A stretch of 64,000 nucleotides of DNA from Bacteroides fragilis (GCF_002849695.1 NZ_CP018937.1:3534001-3598000), one strand, 5' to 3'. Shown: positions 46,185 through 56,213, numbered from the stretch's first letter. Notes: generated by a model from the letters alone, not told the origin. Translations and numbers: made by a program.

Positions 46185-46970
46185 CTATTTAAACACTATC
46201 TTATCGGAAAGCGACAACGATGAATTACCATTGTTTTTCAGTTCAAACACAACCACTGTGTTTTCACCTTCCTTCAAGTTACCGGCAGGTACTTGAATGG
46301 ACTGCTGCAGATTGTTTTCCCAATAGGTTCCCACAAATTCATTGTTCACCCATACTTCGCCCATTCCCCAACCGGACATATTGAGGTGCACTTCGCGGGA
46401 AGCGTCCAACGAAAAAGTCCCTTTAAAGAAACCAGGCATTTCGGTAGGCTTGAATGCTTCGTAAATGAGTTCGCCCACTACACATTCTTTCACCTCAATG
46501 GGAGTCATCGTCCAACCGTCCAGTTCATTGTCGGCATACGTGATTACTCCCCAAAGTCCGCGTGTATTGTCAAGAATTTCCGGTCCGTACGTAATACGTC
46601 CGATGTTCTCCACGTAGAGTTGCAGTTTATGCGTTCCTTCGGGCAACGCAAGTGTCAGCTCTTTATGTGTGTCCGAGAGTTCACCGTAGCGTTTTTCGCC
46701 CACATACACTGCGGCATAGTCACGTATGTTCTCCACAGCCAGTACCGCTTCTTCCCCGTTGGCTTCCACCTCTGTCTCGTAAAGTAAATAGCCACCGGAT
46801 ACCATGTCCATATCGTTCATTGAAAGGGGAACATCATTGTTTTGTGCTTCACCGAATATCTGCGCGAGACCGGCCATTTCGGTTATCTCGATTTGCTGCG
46901 CACGTACCGATGCGGCAAAAGCCAATGCCGCACCGAGCAGAAGTACACAAACTATTGCTTGTTTCCTCAT
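46185..46970 (-). CDS. Stand-alone GH35-type C-terminal beta-sandwich protein without a catalytic barrel
   Basis: 261 residues with a signal peptide (CVLLLGAALAFAASVRA, then QQIEITE). The rest matches the jelly-roll half of GH35 beta-galactosidases: GGYLLYETEVEANGEE, VYVGEKRYGELSDT, LPEGTHKLQLYVENIGRITYG, DNTRGLWGVI, GFFKGTFSLDASREVHLNMSGWGMGEVWVNN and VPAGNLKEGENTVVVFELK. The glutamates of the GH35 catalytic barrel are absent. It starts 6 bp from the end of the GH2 upstream, so it is co-expressed. It may be a carbohydrate-binding accessory or structural partner. It has its own export signal, which argues against simple decay. Confidence 0.8.
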   Translation of the reverse strand: MRKQAIVCVLLLGAALAFAASVRAQQIEITEMAGLAQIFGEAQNNDVPLSMNDMDMVSGGYLLYETEVEANGEEAVLAVENIRDYAAVYVGEKRYGELSDTHKELTLALPEGTHKLQLYVENIGRITYGPEILDNTRGLWGVITYADNELDGWTMTPIEVKECVVGELIYEAFKPTEMPGFFKGTFSLDASREVHLNMSGWGMGEVWVNNEFVGTYWENNLQQSIQVPAGNLKEGENTVVVFELKNNGNSSLSLSDKIVFK

Positions 46971-46976
46971 AAAATT

Positions 46977-49763
46977 TTATTTTGTCTTGTTACTTTTCTT
47001 GTTGTTTTTCTTCAGTATCGTCTCCATGAATGATTCGTCAAGTTCCACTGTGGGATTGAAAGCATCACTCTTCACGTAGTTATCAATACTCTTCAGCAAT
47101 TGATGGGCAGCAATGCGCTTCTCCCAGTCTTTCTTCGTGTCCATGGTCAACACAAGGAGCTTACCGCCATTCATCTTGGCTTCGAAAGCGATGCCCAGTT
47201 TCTTATTGCTGTCGTAAGAGTCGATGGTTTGGATGAAAGGACGCAATTCGCGCGGTGTATCCTGCATCTCCATTACCCTGCAATAATTAATTATGTCCCA
47301 CCACTGCCAGTCGAGGTTACTGTCGGTAACAAACTCCTTGAGTGCAGGATGGTCTTTATGAATGAGGCAACCGAGAGTCATCGGATCCCACTTGAACATC
47401 AGCGGATTCCAGAAATGATTATGAAAATCGCCTTTGCGACCGCCCACCTTATTGAAAGGAGGTATATAAACCACCTTCTTGCCTTCCTTGAGATAGGTTC
47501 GAACGCTGTCGTTCCACTCACTGGCATAATATACTTCATTGGAAGATTGCATCAAGTTCTCCTGCTTAGGGTAGAGCCACAAGCTCCAGTCGTTTACCAC
47601 TTCGCCTACACGCAACGAGACGGTAAGATGCTTCGGAGAGTCAGTTTCCGGCATTTGGAAGCTGAATTCGCCCACGGGGAAAACACCATGATTACCGAGC
47701 GTATTGCCTTTGAGTGAACCGGATTTCACCACCTTGCCAGTATCATCGGTCACCGTCCATTTCACTTTTGCCCCTTTCAGCGATTTGTCGCTGTAGTTAT
47801 ACACCTCGGCCTTGCCTGTAAAGGTCTCACCCGGTACGAAAGTACGTTTGCCGAAACGAAGCAGTGCCACAGTAGGTGCACAAAATTTACGGAACTCATC
47901 GGGCGTTACAGCTCCTTTCGAATTCCAAAAGGGGTCGAGTACGCCTACGCAAGAATAGCCTTGTTCGGGAAGGTCGGTGATAGAAAGCAATTGGAAACCA
48001 CCAGAGGTGGAAGTACGAAGCTGTGCCTCTATACAATCCTTATATTCAATGGCAGTTTGCTTGCTCGACACGCGGAAGAAGTCGTCAGCGAGGTCAAGCA
48101 TGCCATTTTCCTCCAGTTGGTCGCGGAATATCTCAAAATTGCGGGCTTCAACGGGGCAATCCTTATAGAGTTCTATCTCCTTAAAATTAGGATAAGCGCA
48201 ACGTTGTCCTACTTCGTGCGAAAGTACGGGCACATCGATTTCCGTTCCTTTCCGGATGTCCCAGTCCGTGTAAGGCTTTCCGCTGTAAGTGGTGGCACTA
48301 CCCTTATCGGTGGCATGCGTGGTATAGAACTGGTCACTCTTCACGCGTTTGCGGGCCGTAGAACCGCTGTATAGATGGCGGCTGTCCATGGCACGACCGG
48401 TAGCCGTAAGTTCTTCCACAAAATCGAAGTCACCGCTGATTTCGTTTCCGTTACAATAGAGTATAAACGACGGATGGTTACCATATTCCTTCAGGATGGC
48501 TTTGATTTCGCGACGGAAGAAGTCAAAACGTTTTTCCCAGTCATCCTTACGTTCGCAGTCGGCACCCCAAAGCGGCATTTCCACTTCGAAGTAGACACCG
48601 AGCTTGTCTGCTGCACGGAAAGCTGCTTTCGTAGGACACCAAGAGTGGAAGCGGACGTGATTCATGCCGTGTTGCTTAAGGATACCGAGTATGCGCTCCC
48701 ACGAAGCATCGTCCACAGGGCAGTAGCCGGTTTTGGGAAATACGGCGTTGTCCACCGTACCTCGCAAGTGAATGGGATTACCATTCACCAGCACATGATG
48801 CTTGCCTTGTGCCACTTCACGCATACCGAAGGTCACTTCCCTTTCGTGCCGATAGCTGTCTTTATCGTCCTTCGTTTCGAGAGAACAGGTTATCTTATAG
48901 AGGTTAGGGTGGAATTCATCCCAAAGGCGAATGTCCTTACCCAGCGGAATAATACTTTCAAACTCTATTTCCTCCTCTTTTCCACTTACAGGAATGGCCT
49001 TTGTCAACTCATAATTCTCACCGGCAATATTGAATACAGCCTGTCCGCCTATAACTTTCTTCGTGTGATTCTTGATTTTCATCTTGACCGTTACTTGCTT
49101 GTTGGTCACATCAGGATACACTTGCATGTCGTCTACGTAAACCGGATCAACCGCCACAAGCTTGATGTCGCCCAGAATTCCGTTCCAGTTAATCTGAGTA
49201 AATTCGGTATGGGCGTGGTTCCATTTATGTGTTTGATATTGAAAGCGGTTATCCACACATACCGTGAGCAGATGCTTCTCACCGGGCTTTACGTGCTTGG
49301 TGATGTCATGGTTGTGTGGCACGCTGATGTAGTCCTTTTGGCTGGCAGCTTCTCCACCGAAATAGGTGAGGTCGGCTTTACATATATATACAGAACTAAG
49401 CCAATGTGTACGTTCAAAGTACAGGAAAATTTGCTTTCCTTTCCATTCTTTCGGAATATCAATTTCACGTTGATACCAGGCAGGCCCCATATACTCGTAC
49501 TTTCGGGTCAAACGGTCAATGTGCCGGTAGGGGCACTTCCATCCTATTTGGTAATCGTCCGTGATACCCGGAAGTTCTATTTTGTCTTGCAGGCGGTGCA
49601 GATAACGATAGTCCAGCGAAGCAACTTTTGTACGGAAGTCCATAAAGTCCGCTTGGAATCCCCAGGTTCCGGAGAGATCCATTTCTTCTGTTTGGGCTGA
49701 AGCATTAAATGACATGGCCATGCCAAATACTACGAGCAACGAACGTTTTAAAAAAGGAATCAT
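46977..49763 (-). CDS. GH2-family glycoside hydrolase (large, extended C-terminus)
   Basis: 928 residues from ATG 49763 (signal MIPFLKRSLLVVFGMAMSFN, cleavage after ASA). The N-terminal sugar-binding domain (MDLSGTWGFQADF, AWYQREIDIPKEWKGKQIFL) and an immunoglobulin-like domain precede the barrel. Acid/base Glu441 is in LYCNGNEISG and nucleophile Glu517 in LSHEVGQRCAYP. About 300 residues of extra beta-sandwich follow, including KWTVTDDTGKVVKSG. The barrel motif VDNAVFPKTGYCPVDD ... HGMNHVRFHSWCP differs from classical LacZ, so the bond cleaved (beta-galactoside, glucuronide or other) is open. Encoded between two other GH2 genes. Confidence 0.9.
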   Translation of the reverse strand: MIPFLKRSLLVVFGMAMSFNASAQTEEMDLSGTWGFQADFMDFRTKVASLDYRYLHRLQDKIELPGITDDYQIGWKCPYRHIDRLTRKYEYMGPAWYQREIDIPKEWKGKQIFLYFERTHWLSSVYICKADLTYFGGEAASQKDYISVPHNHDITKHVKPGEKHLLTVCVDNRFQYQTHKWNHAHTEFTQINWNGILGDIKLVAVDPVYVDDMQVYPDVTNKQVTVKMKIKNHTKKVIGGQAVFNIAGENYELTKAIPVSGKEEEIEFESIIPLGKDIRLWDEFHPNLYKITCSLETKDDKDSYRHEREVTFGMREVAQGKHHVLVNGNPIHLRGTVDNAVFPKTGYCPVDDASWERILGILKQHGMNHVRFHSWCPTKAAFRAADKLGVYFEVEMPLWGADCERKDDWEKRFDFFRREIKAILKEYGNHPSFILYCNGNEISGDFDFVEELTATGRAMDSRHLYSGSTARKRVKSDQFYTTHATDKGSATTYSGKPYTDWDIRKGTEIDVPVLSHEVGQRCAYPNFKEIELYKDCPVEARNFEIFRDQLEENGMLDLADDFFRVSSKQTAIEYKDCIEAQLRTSTSGGFQLLSITDLPEQGYSCVGVLDPFWNSKGAVTPDEFRKFCAPTVALLRFGKRTFVPGETFTGKAEVYNYSDKSLKGAKVKWTVTDDTGKVVKSGSLKGNTLGNHGVFPVGEFSFQMPETDSPKHLTVSLRVGEVVNDWSLWLYPKQENLMQSSNEVYYASEWNDSVRTYLKEGKKVVYIPPFNKVGGRKGDFHNHFWNPLMFKWDPMTLGCLIHKDHPALKEFVTDSNLDWQWWDIINYCRVMEMQDTPRELRPFIQTIDSYDSNKKLGIAFEAKMNGGKLLVLTMDTKKDWEKRIAAHQLLKSIDNYVKSDAFNPTVELDESFMETILKKNNKKSNKTK

Positions 49764-49920
49764 AATAATAATCAATTAGGTTAGTTAACAATTTAAATTT
49801 CGCCATTTCCTGTGCTATATCTGTATGACACAGAAACGAACGTTATCCCTTATCCCTACCCCTGTTTTTTTATAATTTCTCACATTTGCATGGTTGAAGT
49901 AGATACTCAACATCACATAA

Positions 49921-52830
49921 TCAATACAGCGAAATCTCTCCCAATCCGGCACGTCCTTCGGAAACACCTTCAATGGTGAGGCGCAGATATTTGACATAAC
50001 GGTCCACGGTCATCGGCTTAAATTCCCAACCGGTACACTCCCGTTCGTACAAAGTCACCCATTCTTTTCCATCCTTGGAAGTCTCCACCTTGTGTTTATA
50101 CGAGGAGCTGTCTTTCTGAAATACGATACGGCTTGCCGTTACCCACGTCGTTTTCTCCAATTCCACCACGATGATGTGAGGCAGATGTCCGTCGCCCGCA
50201 ATCCACCAGGAGCGGTCGTCATTGTCCGTGATGTTCGATACGGGATAACCTTCCTGAGTGCTTTCCGTCTTGACAGATGCAATCTTCAAGCGTGGTTTCT
50301 TCAGCACGCGTTGCTGCCAGGACGAGGGTTTCACCACCACGTTGTCCTCTTCCTTGCCCAGGAAAGGGGCGTGTTCACCATCCCTCAGGCTGTTGCCTTC
50401 AAAGGCTTTGGTCTGTACTTCCGCCTTTCCAGCCATCAGCCCGTCTGCCGTGGCTTCCACCACAATCTTGCCCGCCTTACCGGTAGTGCGCACAAAGGCA
50501 AAGCCCACACCACCTTCCACCTCCTGCGGATTGATGCCGATGCGGCGGATGGTATCGCCTACCAACACTCCCTCACCGGAAACGCGGATGGCGACCTTCT
50601 GACGTGAGTTGGAGACCAGCGTACCGTTCTTGTCACACACCTTGAAGTAAACGGGAATCATGTCCGAGCCGTCTGCCACCGGCACAATGCCATCCGTCTT
50701 GATATCCACCACCAAGCGGTCGGCAGCTTCGGGAGTACGCACACTGTGCGTGGCCACTACCTTGCCATCAATCAAAGCTTCTGCCTTCAACGTGCCTTTC
50801 TCATATCCTCCGGCATCGAAGATGAAAAGCGGACTGCCGCCTTTCTCCACGATAGAGCGATAAAGCAGCGTCCGTTCCTCACGGGTCTGCGTGCCTATCA
50901 GCTTGTCATTGCGGTAGAGGCGTACTTCGTCGCAATTAGAAAAGACGGTTATCTGATTCGTCGAAGAAAAAAACTCTTCCGCCATATTATAAGAGGCAAC
51001 GAACACCATCGGTCCCTCATACAGTCCCGACTGGGAAATAGACTTGTCACGCATACTCTGCAACATATAATAACTGAACTTGGGGTAGCGGTTCATATCC
51101 ACCACGCCACAATACATTGTTTCGTCCTCGCTGCCGCGGGCATAGTCGTTGTAGCTCCACAAGAAGTGGCCGCCCATATTAGGATTGGCATCCAACATAC
51201 ACCAGTCGAAGTAACCATTGCCATTTAACTGCTCGATGCGACTGAAGCATTGACGCAGTTGTTCCTGTTCGTTCTCTTTGAGACTGACACGGGGTTTAGG
51301 ACCGGCACCGTCGCCCCACTCGCGGGTAAACACCGGCTTGATGGCAATAAAGTCTTCGCGGAAGTTACTCATCACGTCACCATTCTTGGGATAGCCCTTC
51401 ACCTGTTTGTAGAAGACATCATAGCAGTGTTCCATATCGGCATGTCCCAAATAGTCGCCAGCTGTGTACATCTGGTCACCGGGCATTTCGGCATGCGCCA
51501 TCTTCTGCAAATCTTCGGCCAAAGAGACGGGATAGCGCGACTCGTTCAAAGCCGTCTCCCACAACACCACAGAGGGATGGTTGCGGTCGCGGCGAATCAT
51601 TTTCCTGCCCACATCGAAAAGGCGGTTTACAAAAGTGGTATCAGGATTGAAGAATTGCCAGCCCGGGATGCACTCCACCACCAAGAGGCCATAACGGTCG
51701 CATGCATCCAGGAAAGCCGGATCCGACGGATAGTGGGCTGCACGCACGGCATTATACCCTCCACGCTTCAAGTTGAGCACATCGCGCACCTGCATGGAGT
51801 TGGAGGCAGCATCGCCCACGTTGGGGAAAGCCTGATGGCGGTTGGCACCGCGCATATAGATGTGCTTGCCATTGATGAAGAATCCCTCTTCGGCGGTATA
51901 GCGGATGGTGCGGATGCCCACTTGCTTCGTAGTTTCATCTACGACTTGAGTGCCTTTCAGCACCTGGGTGCGCAAGGTGTAGAGGGAGGGATGATAGGGA
52001 TGCCAAAGAGCCGGAGACGCTACCGTGAAATCCTGTTCCGCAGTCTGTCCCCTCTGTGCTTTCACGGCAAGCGGGGTCGTTGCCTCCGCCACCACCTTGC
52101 CGGTAGAATCGCACAATTGAGACAGCAGTTGAAGTTCCGCATCCTCTTCTGTCAAGTTGCGCACATGGGTAGCCACGTGCACCGTTGCCTTTTCTTCGGA
52201 AACTTGCGGGAAAGTAACAAACTGTCCTCCACCAGCTACAATATCTTCCTGCAACGGGTCTGTGATATAGATTTTATCGGTAATCACCATCCGCACATCG
52301 CGATAGATGCCGCTGTAGTAATAGAAGTCCATCCGCTCCTGCGGTTTCCCCGGAGGAGTCAGCTTATCATATTCTGCCGACACTCGGACAGCAAGGACAT
52401 TGGTACCTTTACGGTCGATACGGTCGGTGATATCTGCTACAAATCCCATGTAGCCTCCATGGTGTTCGGTTATCTTCTCACCGTTGAGATAAACCTCACA
52501 ATTAGTCATTACACCTTCAAACTCCACCACTACGCGCTTGTCTCTTGCCTGCGCAGGCATCTTGAAGTAGCGGCGATACCAGCCCACCCCATCGTAAATG
52601 GAGTTTCCACCACAATGCTTGGTTTCCAACTGCATGATATGGGGCAGGTTGACAGGCATCCAAGCCGTAACATCGGCATCAGCCGCCGCACCATTTTCCA
52701 CATCTCCCCGGAAGAATGCCCATCCGGTGTTCATGTCAATCACTTGACGAGTGTCCTTATCTGTGGTGCAAGCTGTGCAACACAAACAGACTAAAACAAA
52801 TAGAAATAACAATAATTTTGAGTGATTCAT
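49921..52830 (-). CDS. GH2 beta-galactosidase-like lipoprotein with C-terminal F5/8C domain
   Basis: 969 residues. Lipoprotein-type signal (LFLFVLVCLCCTAC), so the enzyme is probably membrane-anchored. Order: sugar-binding domain (WMPVNLPHIMQLE, VGWYRRYFKMPAQ), immunoglobulin-like domain, barrel with acid/base Glu430 in WETALNESRYP and nucleophile Glu504 in FTREWGDG. Further beta domains follow (DRLVVDIKTDG ... IRVSGEGVLVGD), then an F5/8 type C module at about 840-969 (YPVSNITDNDDRSWWIAGDG, VETSKDGKEWV, VKYLRLTIEG). It starts 14 bp after the stop of the propeller lipoprotein gene, so they share a transcript. Confidence 0.92.
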   Translation of the reverse strand: MNHSKLLLFLFVLVCLCCTACTTDKDTRQVIDMNTGWAFFRGDVENGAAADADVTAWMPVNLPHIMQLETKHCGGNSIYDGVGWYRRYFKMPAQARDKRVVVEFEGVMTNCEVYLNGEKITEHHGGYMGFVADITDRIDRKGTNVLAVRVSAEYDKLTPPGKPQERMDFYYYSGIYRDVRMVITDKIYITDPLQEDIVAGGGQFVTFPQVSEEKATVHVATHVRNLTEEDAELQLLSQLCDSTGKVVAEATTPLAVKAQRGQTAEQDFTVASPALWHPYHPSLYTLRTQVLKGTQVVDETTKQVGIRTIRYTAEEGFFINGKHIYMRGANRHQAFPNVGDAASNSMQVRDVLNLKRGGYNAVRAAHYPSDPAFLDACDRYGLLVVECIPGWQFFNPDTTFVNRLFDVGRKMIRRDRNHPSVVLWETALNESRYPVSLAEDLQKMAHAEMPGDQMYTAGDYLGHADMEHCYDVFYKQVKGYPKNGDVMSNFREDFIAIKPVFTREWGDGAGPKPRVSLKENEQEQLRQCFSRIEQLNGNGYFDWCMLDANPNMGGHFLWSYNDYARGSEDETMYCGVVDMNRYPKFSYYMLQSMRDKSISQSGLYEGPMVFVASYNMAEEFFSSTNQITVFSNCDEVRLYRNDKLIGTQTREERTLLYRSIVEKGGSPLFIFDAGGYEKGTLKAEALIDGKVVATHSVRTPEAADRLVVDIKTDGIVPVADGSDMIPVYFKVCDKNGTLVSNSRQKVAIRVSGEGVLVGDTIRRIGINPQEVEGGVGFAFVRTTGKAGKIVVEATADGLMAGKAEVQTKAFEGNSLRDGEHAPFLGKEEDNVVVKPSSWQQRVLKKPRLKIASVKTESTQEGYPVSNITDNDDRSWWIAGDGHLPHIIVVELEKTTWVTASRIVFQKDSSSYKHKVETSKDGKEWVTLYERECTGWEFKPMTVDRYVKYLRLTIEGVSEGRAGLGEISLY

Positions 52831-52844
52831 ACTAATATAACAGG

Positions 52845-54293
52845 TTAATTGTTTTTAGAAAAGCGCGCAAATTCCCGCGCGTCCAAATCCACCTCCTCTA
52901 CAATAAATTCCGGCAGATTGTACGAAAACGGCAAATCATCATAGAAATCCGGAGTGCGTTGTGGCAGCACAAACGGTTTCGACGGTCTGCCTTCCACATC
53001 CACATAAACCAGATAGGGACGTGTATAAAGCCCATCCATACGCCGACTGCTGAATACCGTCCATCGTCCGTTATCACTCCATGAATGGTAACTTTCCACG
53101 TCATCACTATTTGCCGGCTGCATATCGATAAACTCGCCCTTGTGCAAATCAAACATCTGCAAGTCGGCATCTTTATGCCAGATAGAGAAGTTGCCATAAG
53201 AAGAAGTGGTGAACATCAAGAAGCGACCATCCGGCGAAACGCGCGGAAAAGAGACACTACTACCCATGGAGCGACTGTGATAGATAGTGTCCACACGAGT
53301 GCCGAAACTGAGCGTCTCTATATCGAAGTCGATAGCGCACAAGTTGTACTTCACCGACTTAAAATCTTCTGGCATACGCTCTACGGCATGAGCGGAACAA
53401 AAATAGAGCCGCTTACCGTCGGGCGAAAAGTGCGGAAAAGTCTCGAATGCCGACGAAGAGAGCAACACTGAGTCTACCAGTACCTTTTTCTGAAGAACAT
53501 CATACAACACTATGTCCGACTCGCTGTCATACACCTCTACCCGATTAGGGTTGTTACGATGAAACTCCTGGCGGGTCTTATTCACAGAAAAAGCCACCAC
53601 GCGACCGGACGGATGCCACGAAGGATAAACCAGCGACTTTACATGTGGGTCATCTCCTAATTTCACCTTTTCCGGTATGCCATTGTCTATCAGGTAAGTT
53701 CCTCCGAGGTCTGCCCTCATGTGGAACAACATCTTCTGCGGCTTGCGATTCAAGAAAGTATGGCAGTTCATGCAGTTATGCTGGGTAAGGTTGTTTTCGA
53801 TGATGCTTTTCTGCTGATAAGTAGTGATATCCCGCTGATAAATGCCCATTTTGTTCCACAACACATATCCAGGTTCTATCAACCGGTAAGCCAGATAGCG
53901 GTCAGCCGGTTCTACAGCCACCTGCCAATGGAAAGGAGCATAGCACTGCCACAAGCCTTCTACTTTCCGATAGACCAGAACTTCTATTTGTTTGCCTGTC
54001 GCCGTGTCAAGCAGTTCTTTCCAGTCCTCTTCGTCAAAGAGGAAGTTGCCTTTGCGGTCTGCACGGGTCACCATATTTTTCTCTCCACACTTCAACACGG
54101 CCAATGCTTCAACACCCGGCTCATAGTCTGCCAACTGAAAACGTAGAGGAGCTATTTGCGGAGGAATGGTCACATCTACATAATCTGGAGTAATGGTTGG
54201 CAAAGCATCCAACGGCTGCGCCTCCCGAGGTTCTTTACTGCCGGAGCAAGCAGCAACTACAAATAATAAAACGGATAAAAGAACAATACGCAT
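52845..54293 (-). CDS. Lipoprotein with CxxCH haem-type motif and WD40-like (PD40/TolB) beta-propeller
   Basis: 482 residues. Short signal with lipobox VVAAC (Cys16). Residues 40-150 form a beta-rich N-terminal region ending in YLAYRLIEPGYVLWNKMGIY. A c-type haem attachment motif, CMNCH at 174-178, follows, with nearby Met188 and Met192 as possible sixth ligands. From about 220 several PD40-type blades are visible (SWHPSGRVVAFSVN, PHFSPDGKRLYFCS, PRVSPDGRFLMFTTS, SWSDNGRWTVFSS). No transport or hydrolase motif is recognised. It starts 12 bp after the DUF6057-like gene. A redox or haem-sensing role at the envelope is inferred; the motif could instead bind another metal. Confidence 0.8.
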   Translation of the reverse strand: MRIVLLSVLLFVVAACSGSKEPREAQPLDALPTITPDYVDVTIPPQIAPLRFQLADYEPGVEALAVLKCGEKNMVTRADRKGNFLFDEEDWKELLDTATGKQIEVLVYRKVEGLWQCYAPFHWQVAVEPADRYLAYRLIEPGYVLWNKMGIYQRDITTYQQKSIIENNLTQHNCMNCHTFLNRKPQKMLFHMRADLGGTYLIDNGIPEKVKLGDDPHVKSLVYPSWHPSGRVVAFSVNKTRQEFHRNNPNRVEVYDSESDIVLYDVLQKKVLVDSVLLSSSAFETFPHFSPDGKRLYFCSAHAVERMPEDFKSVKYNLCAIDFDIETLSFGTRVDTIYHSRSMGSSVSFPRVSPDGRFLMFTTSSYGNFSIWHKDADLQMFDLHKGEFIDMQPANSDDVESYHSWSDNGRWTVFSSRRMDGLYTRPYLVYVDVEGRPSKPFVLPQRTPDFYDDLPFSYNLPEFIVEEVDLDAREFARFSKNN

Positions 54294-54305
54294 CTTATTT
54301 CTTAT

Positions 54306-56087
54306 TTATGACAATGATACAAACAGGTAGTAATACCAAAATGTATTTCCAAACTCAGCCCGGAGTATAGCCGATGAAGCCTTGTTCTCTTTCAGCCGCT
54401 CCATCTGATGTTTGAAAGCTTTAAACTGCCCGGCTACAGCCTGCGATACAAGATTTTGCGACGAACATACTTGCGGATTCGTCTCTTGTATCAACACAAT
54501 GGCCTGTTGCAACAACAACGGTACGGGAGTCAGCCCCGAACCACCGCCATAGGTCTCGCCCAGGTAGGCTAAGGTATTCAAGTCTTTGGAAAGCAGTGCA
54601 TAGCCCAATAAGTATTGGAAAGAGGTGGGATAATCGGGGTTAGACTCCACAATGTCCAATAAGTTCCTTACCGGATGAACACTGCATAACCCATCAAGCG
54701 CTGCCACACAACGGTATCGGGGACCCAATTCGGCATCGGCACGCACCGCTTCATCATTGCCAACCAATCGCTTCAGCCTCTCCGCTTCCGCACGATAGCC
54801 GTAGCTCTGCAACAACGGACGCAGATACTTGGCAGCCACCCGGTGATGTCCCAATATCAAATTGGTCTTGACCAAACGCAACAATAGGCGAGGATTGACC
54901 GCCCATTCCGAAGCAACCATTCCCTCGAACGCCATCCGTTGTGCCTGCGCCACATTGCCCATTGCCCAATACACATCACTAAGCAATGACGAAGTATCTA
55001 TAGTGCGGTTCCAATCCATGCAAAGACCTTTACTGCCTGGCTGTTTACTATCGAAAAGGTAATCGCCCAGTAGTTTCTTTTCTGCCAAAGCTAAGCTCTT
55101 GTAACCGGCATGCAGTGGATATCTGCCCGTATTGAGCGGAGTTGCCACAATCTTGCCCCAAGCACCGTCGCGGCTGTATGTATTTACTTGTTCTGTGATG
55201 TATTGTGCATAGGTGATGCCGGTTCTGAACCCGACATAGAGCACACCGAACGCCAATGCTGTTTGCAGTAGCACGCTGACTGTTTGCAAGCGGTGTGACA
55301 TATTTTTTATATAATAACCCGACAAGGTTGTTATCAATACTACCATCGGTAAAGCTGCCCACACATAGTAGGAAACAGCTTGCGCCTGCAGTCGCGACGA
55401 ATAGTAGGCATCGGGTGTAAAAAGCACTCTTGCCTCGCCTCCCTTGCCGGCCCAATAATAGAGTATGGCGGGCAATAGGCTTACCGGGAGTAGCAGGTAG
55501 TATTTCCGTAAGGATGAACGGGCGACACACTCGTAAACCAGCGCCGACAAAACGGTCATCTCATACATGGGACCTGCCAAATAGAAACCCAGCCAGTTCA
55601 CCGCCAACAAGTAAACTACCCTTACCACACTACGCGGCAGGCAGAGATAGAGATAAAAAGAGTAAATGGAAAGCAGAAATGCCAACGTTTCTTCCAAATG
55701 ATGATTGGAGTCAAGCTCGGCAACCAACGGCAACATACCGACAACCAACCAAAGAAGAGGGAAACTGCGCCGGGGAGCCAAATGACGGCATATCCTCCGA
55801 AGACCCATGCAAGCAAGCAGTGCCAACAGAGCTGAAATCAATGCCCCCGCATGCGGATGTATATAATACTGTATGAGGAAAGAAGCCACATAGAAAGCCG
55901 GACCACCGGGATAAGAGAAATGTTCTTGAGCGTATTCAGCACTGAAGCGGAACAACCGGAATTGCTCTATAAAGCGAAAATGATACGCAAAGACCGAATC
56001 TAAAAACAAAAACAGACCCACACCGATACAAAGCCATATCACGGATAGGCATAACCGAGGACTCTCCTGCAAATAGTTTTTCTTCAT
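54306..56087 (-). CDS. DUF6057-like multipass membrane protein with helical-repeat C-terminus
   Basis: 593 residues. The N-terminal half has about ten hydrophobic segments, for example LSVIWLCIGVGLFLFLD, ALISALLALLACMG, FPLLWLVVGMLPLVAE, VVYLLAVNWLGFYLAG, YYLLLPVSLLPAILYYW and VWAALPMVVLITTLSGY. After about residue 310 comes a soluble helical region with TPR-like pairs (SLLSDVYWAMGNVAQAQRMA, NPRLLLRLVKTNLILGHHRV, FQYLLGYALLSKDLNTLAYL). I believe this corresponds to DUF6057, which has no assigned function. It lies between SusD and the CxxCH propeller lipoprotein, 12 bp from the latter. The pair may form one envelope complex. Confidence 0.75.
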   Translation of the reverse strand: MKKNYLQESPRLCLSVIWLCIGVGLFLFLDSVFAYHFRFIEQFRLFRFSAEYAQEHFSYPGGPAFYVASFLIQYYIHPHAGALISALLALLACMGLRRICRHLAPRRSFPLLWLVVGMLPLVAELDSNHHLEETLAFLLSIYSFYLYLCLPRSVVRVVYLLAVNWLGFYLAGPMYEMTVLSALVYECVARSSLRKYYLLLPVSLLPAILYYWAGKGGEARVLFTPDAYYSSRLQAQAVSYYVWAALPMVVLITTLSGYYIKNMSHRLQTVSVLLQTALAFGVLYVGFRTGITYAQYITEQVNTYSRDGAWGKIVATPLNTGRYPLHAGYKSLALAEKKLLGDYLFDSKQPGSKGLCMDWNRTIDTSSLLSDVYWAMGNVAQAQRMAFEGMVASEWAVNPRLLLRLVKTNLILGHHRVAAKYLRPLLQSYGYRAEAERLKRLVGNDEAVRADAELGPRYRCVAALDGLCSVHPVRNLLDIVESNPDYPTSFQYLLGYALLSKDLNTLAYLGETYGGGSGLTPVPLLLQQAIVLIQETNPQVCSSQNLVSQAVAGQFKAFKHQMERLKENKASSAILRAEFGNTFWYYYLFVSLS

Positions 56088-56180
56088 ACTCGATTTAATA
56101 GTAGTGGAATAAAAAAGGCAAGGGTATATAAAGTGATATATTCAATTCCACTCCACACACTCCTCACCTTATTCTTTTTG

Positions 56181-56213
56181 ATTGGAGAATCCCCATTCAA
56201 AGAATTCTCCAAT
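56181..56213 (-). promoter_or_regulatory. Intercistronic hairpin between SusD and the DUF6057-like gene
   Basis: ATTGGAGAAT (56181-56190) and ATTCTCCAAT (56204-56213) pair perfectly around a 13-nt loop, 8 bp past the SusD stop. The run of T lies on the plus strand, so on the operon strand it looks like a processing or stability element that could set the high SusC/SusD to low enzyme ratio. Confidence 0.55.

Noticed and set aside
48375..49700. Plus-strand open frame of 441 codons
   Set aside because: Antisense shadow of the GH2 gene at 46977-49763.
51250..52794. Plus-strand open frame of 514 codons
   Set aside because: Lies wholly antisense to the GH2-F5/8C gene, which has catalytic motifs and a signal peptide; the plus frame shows no domain.
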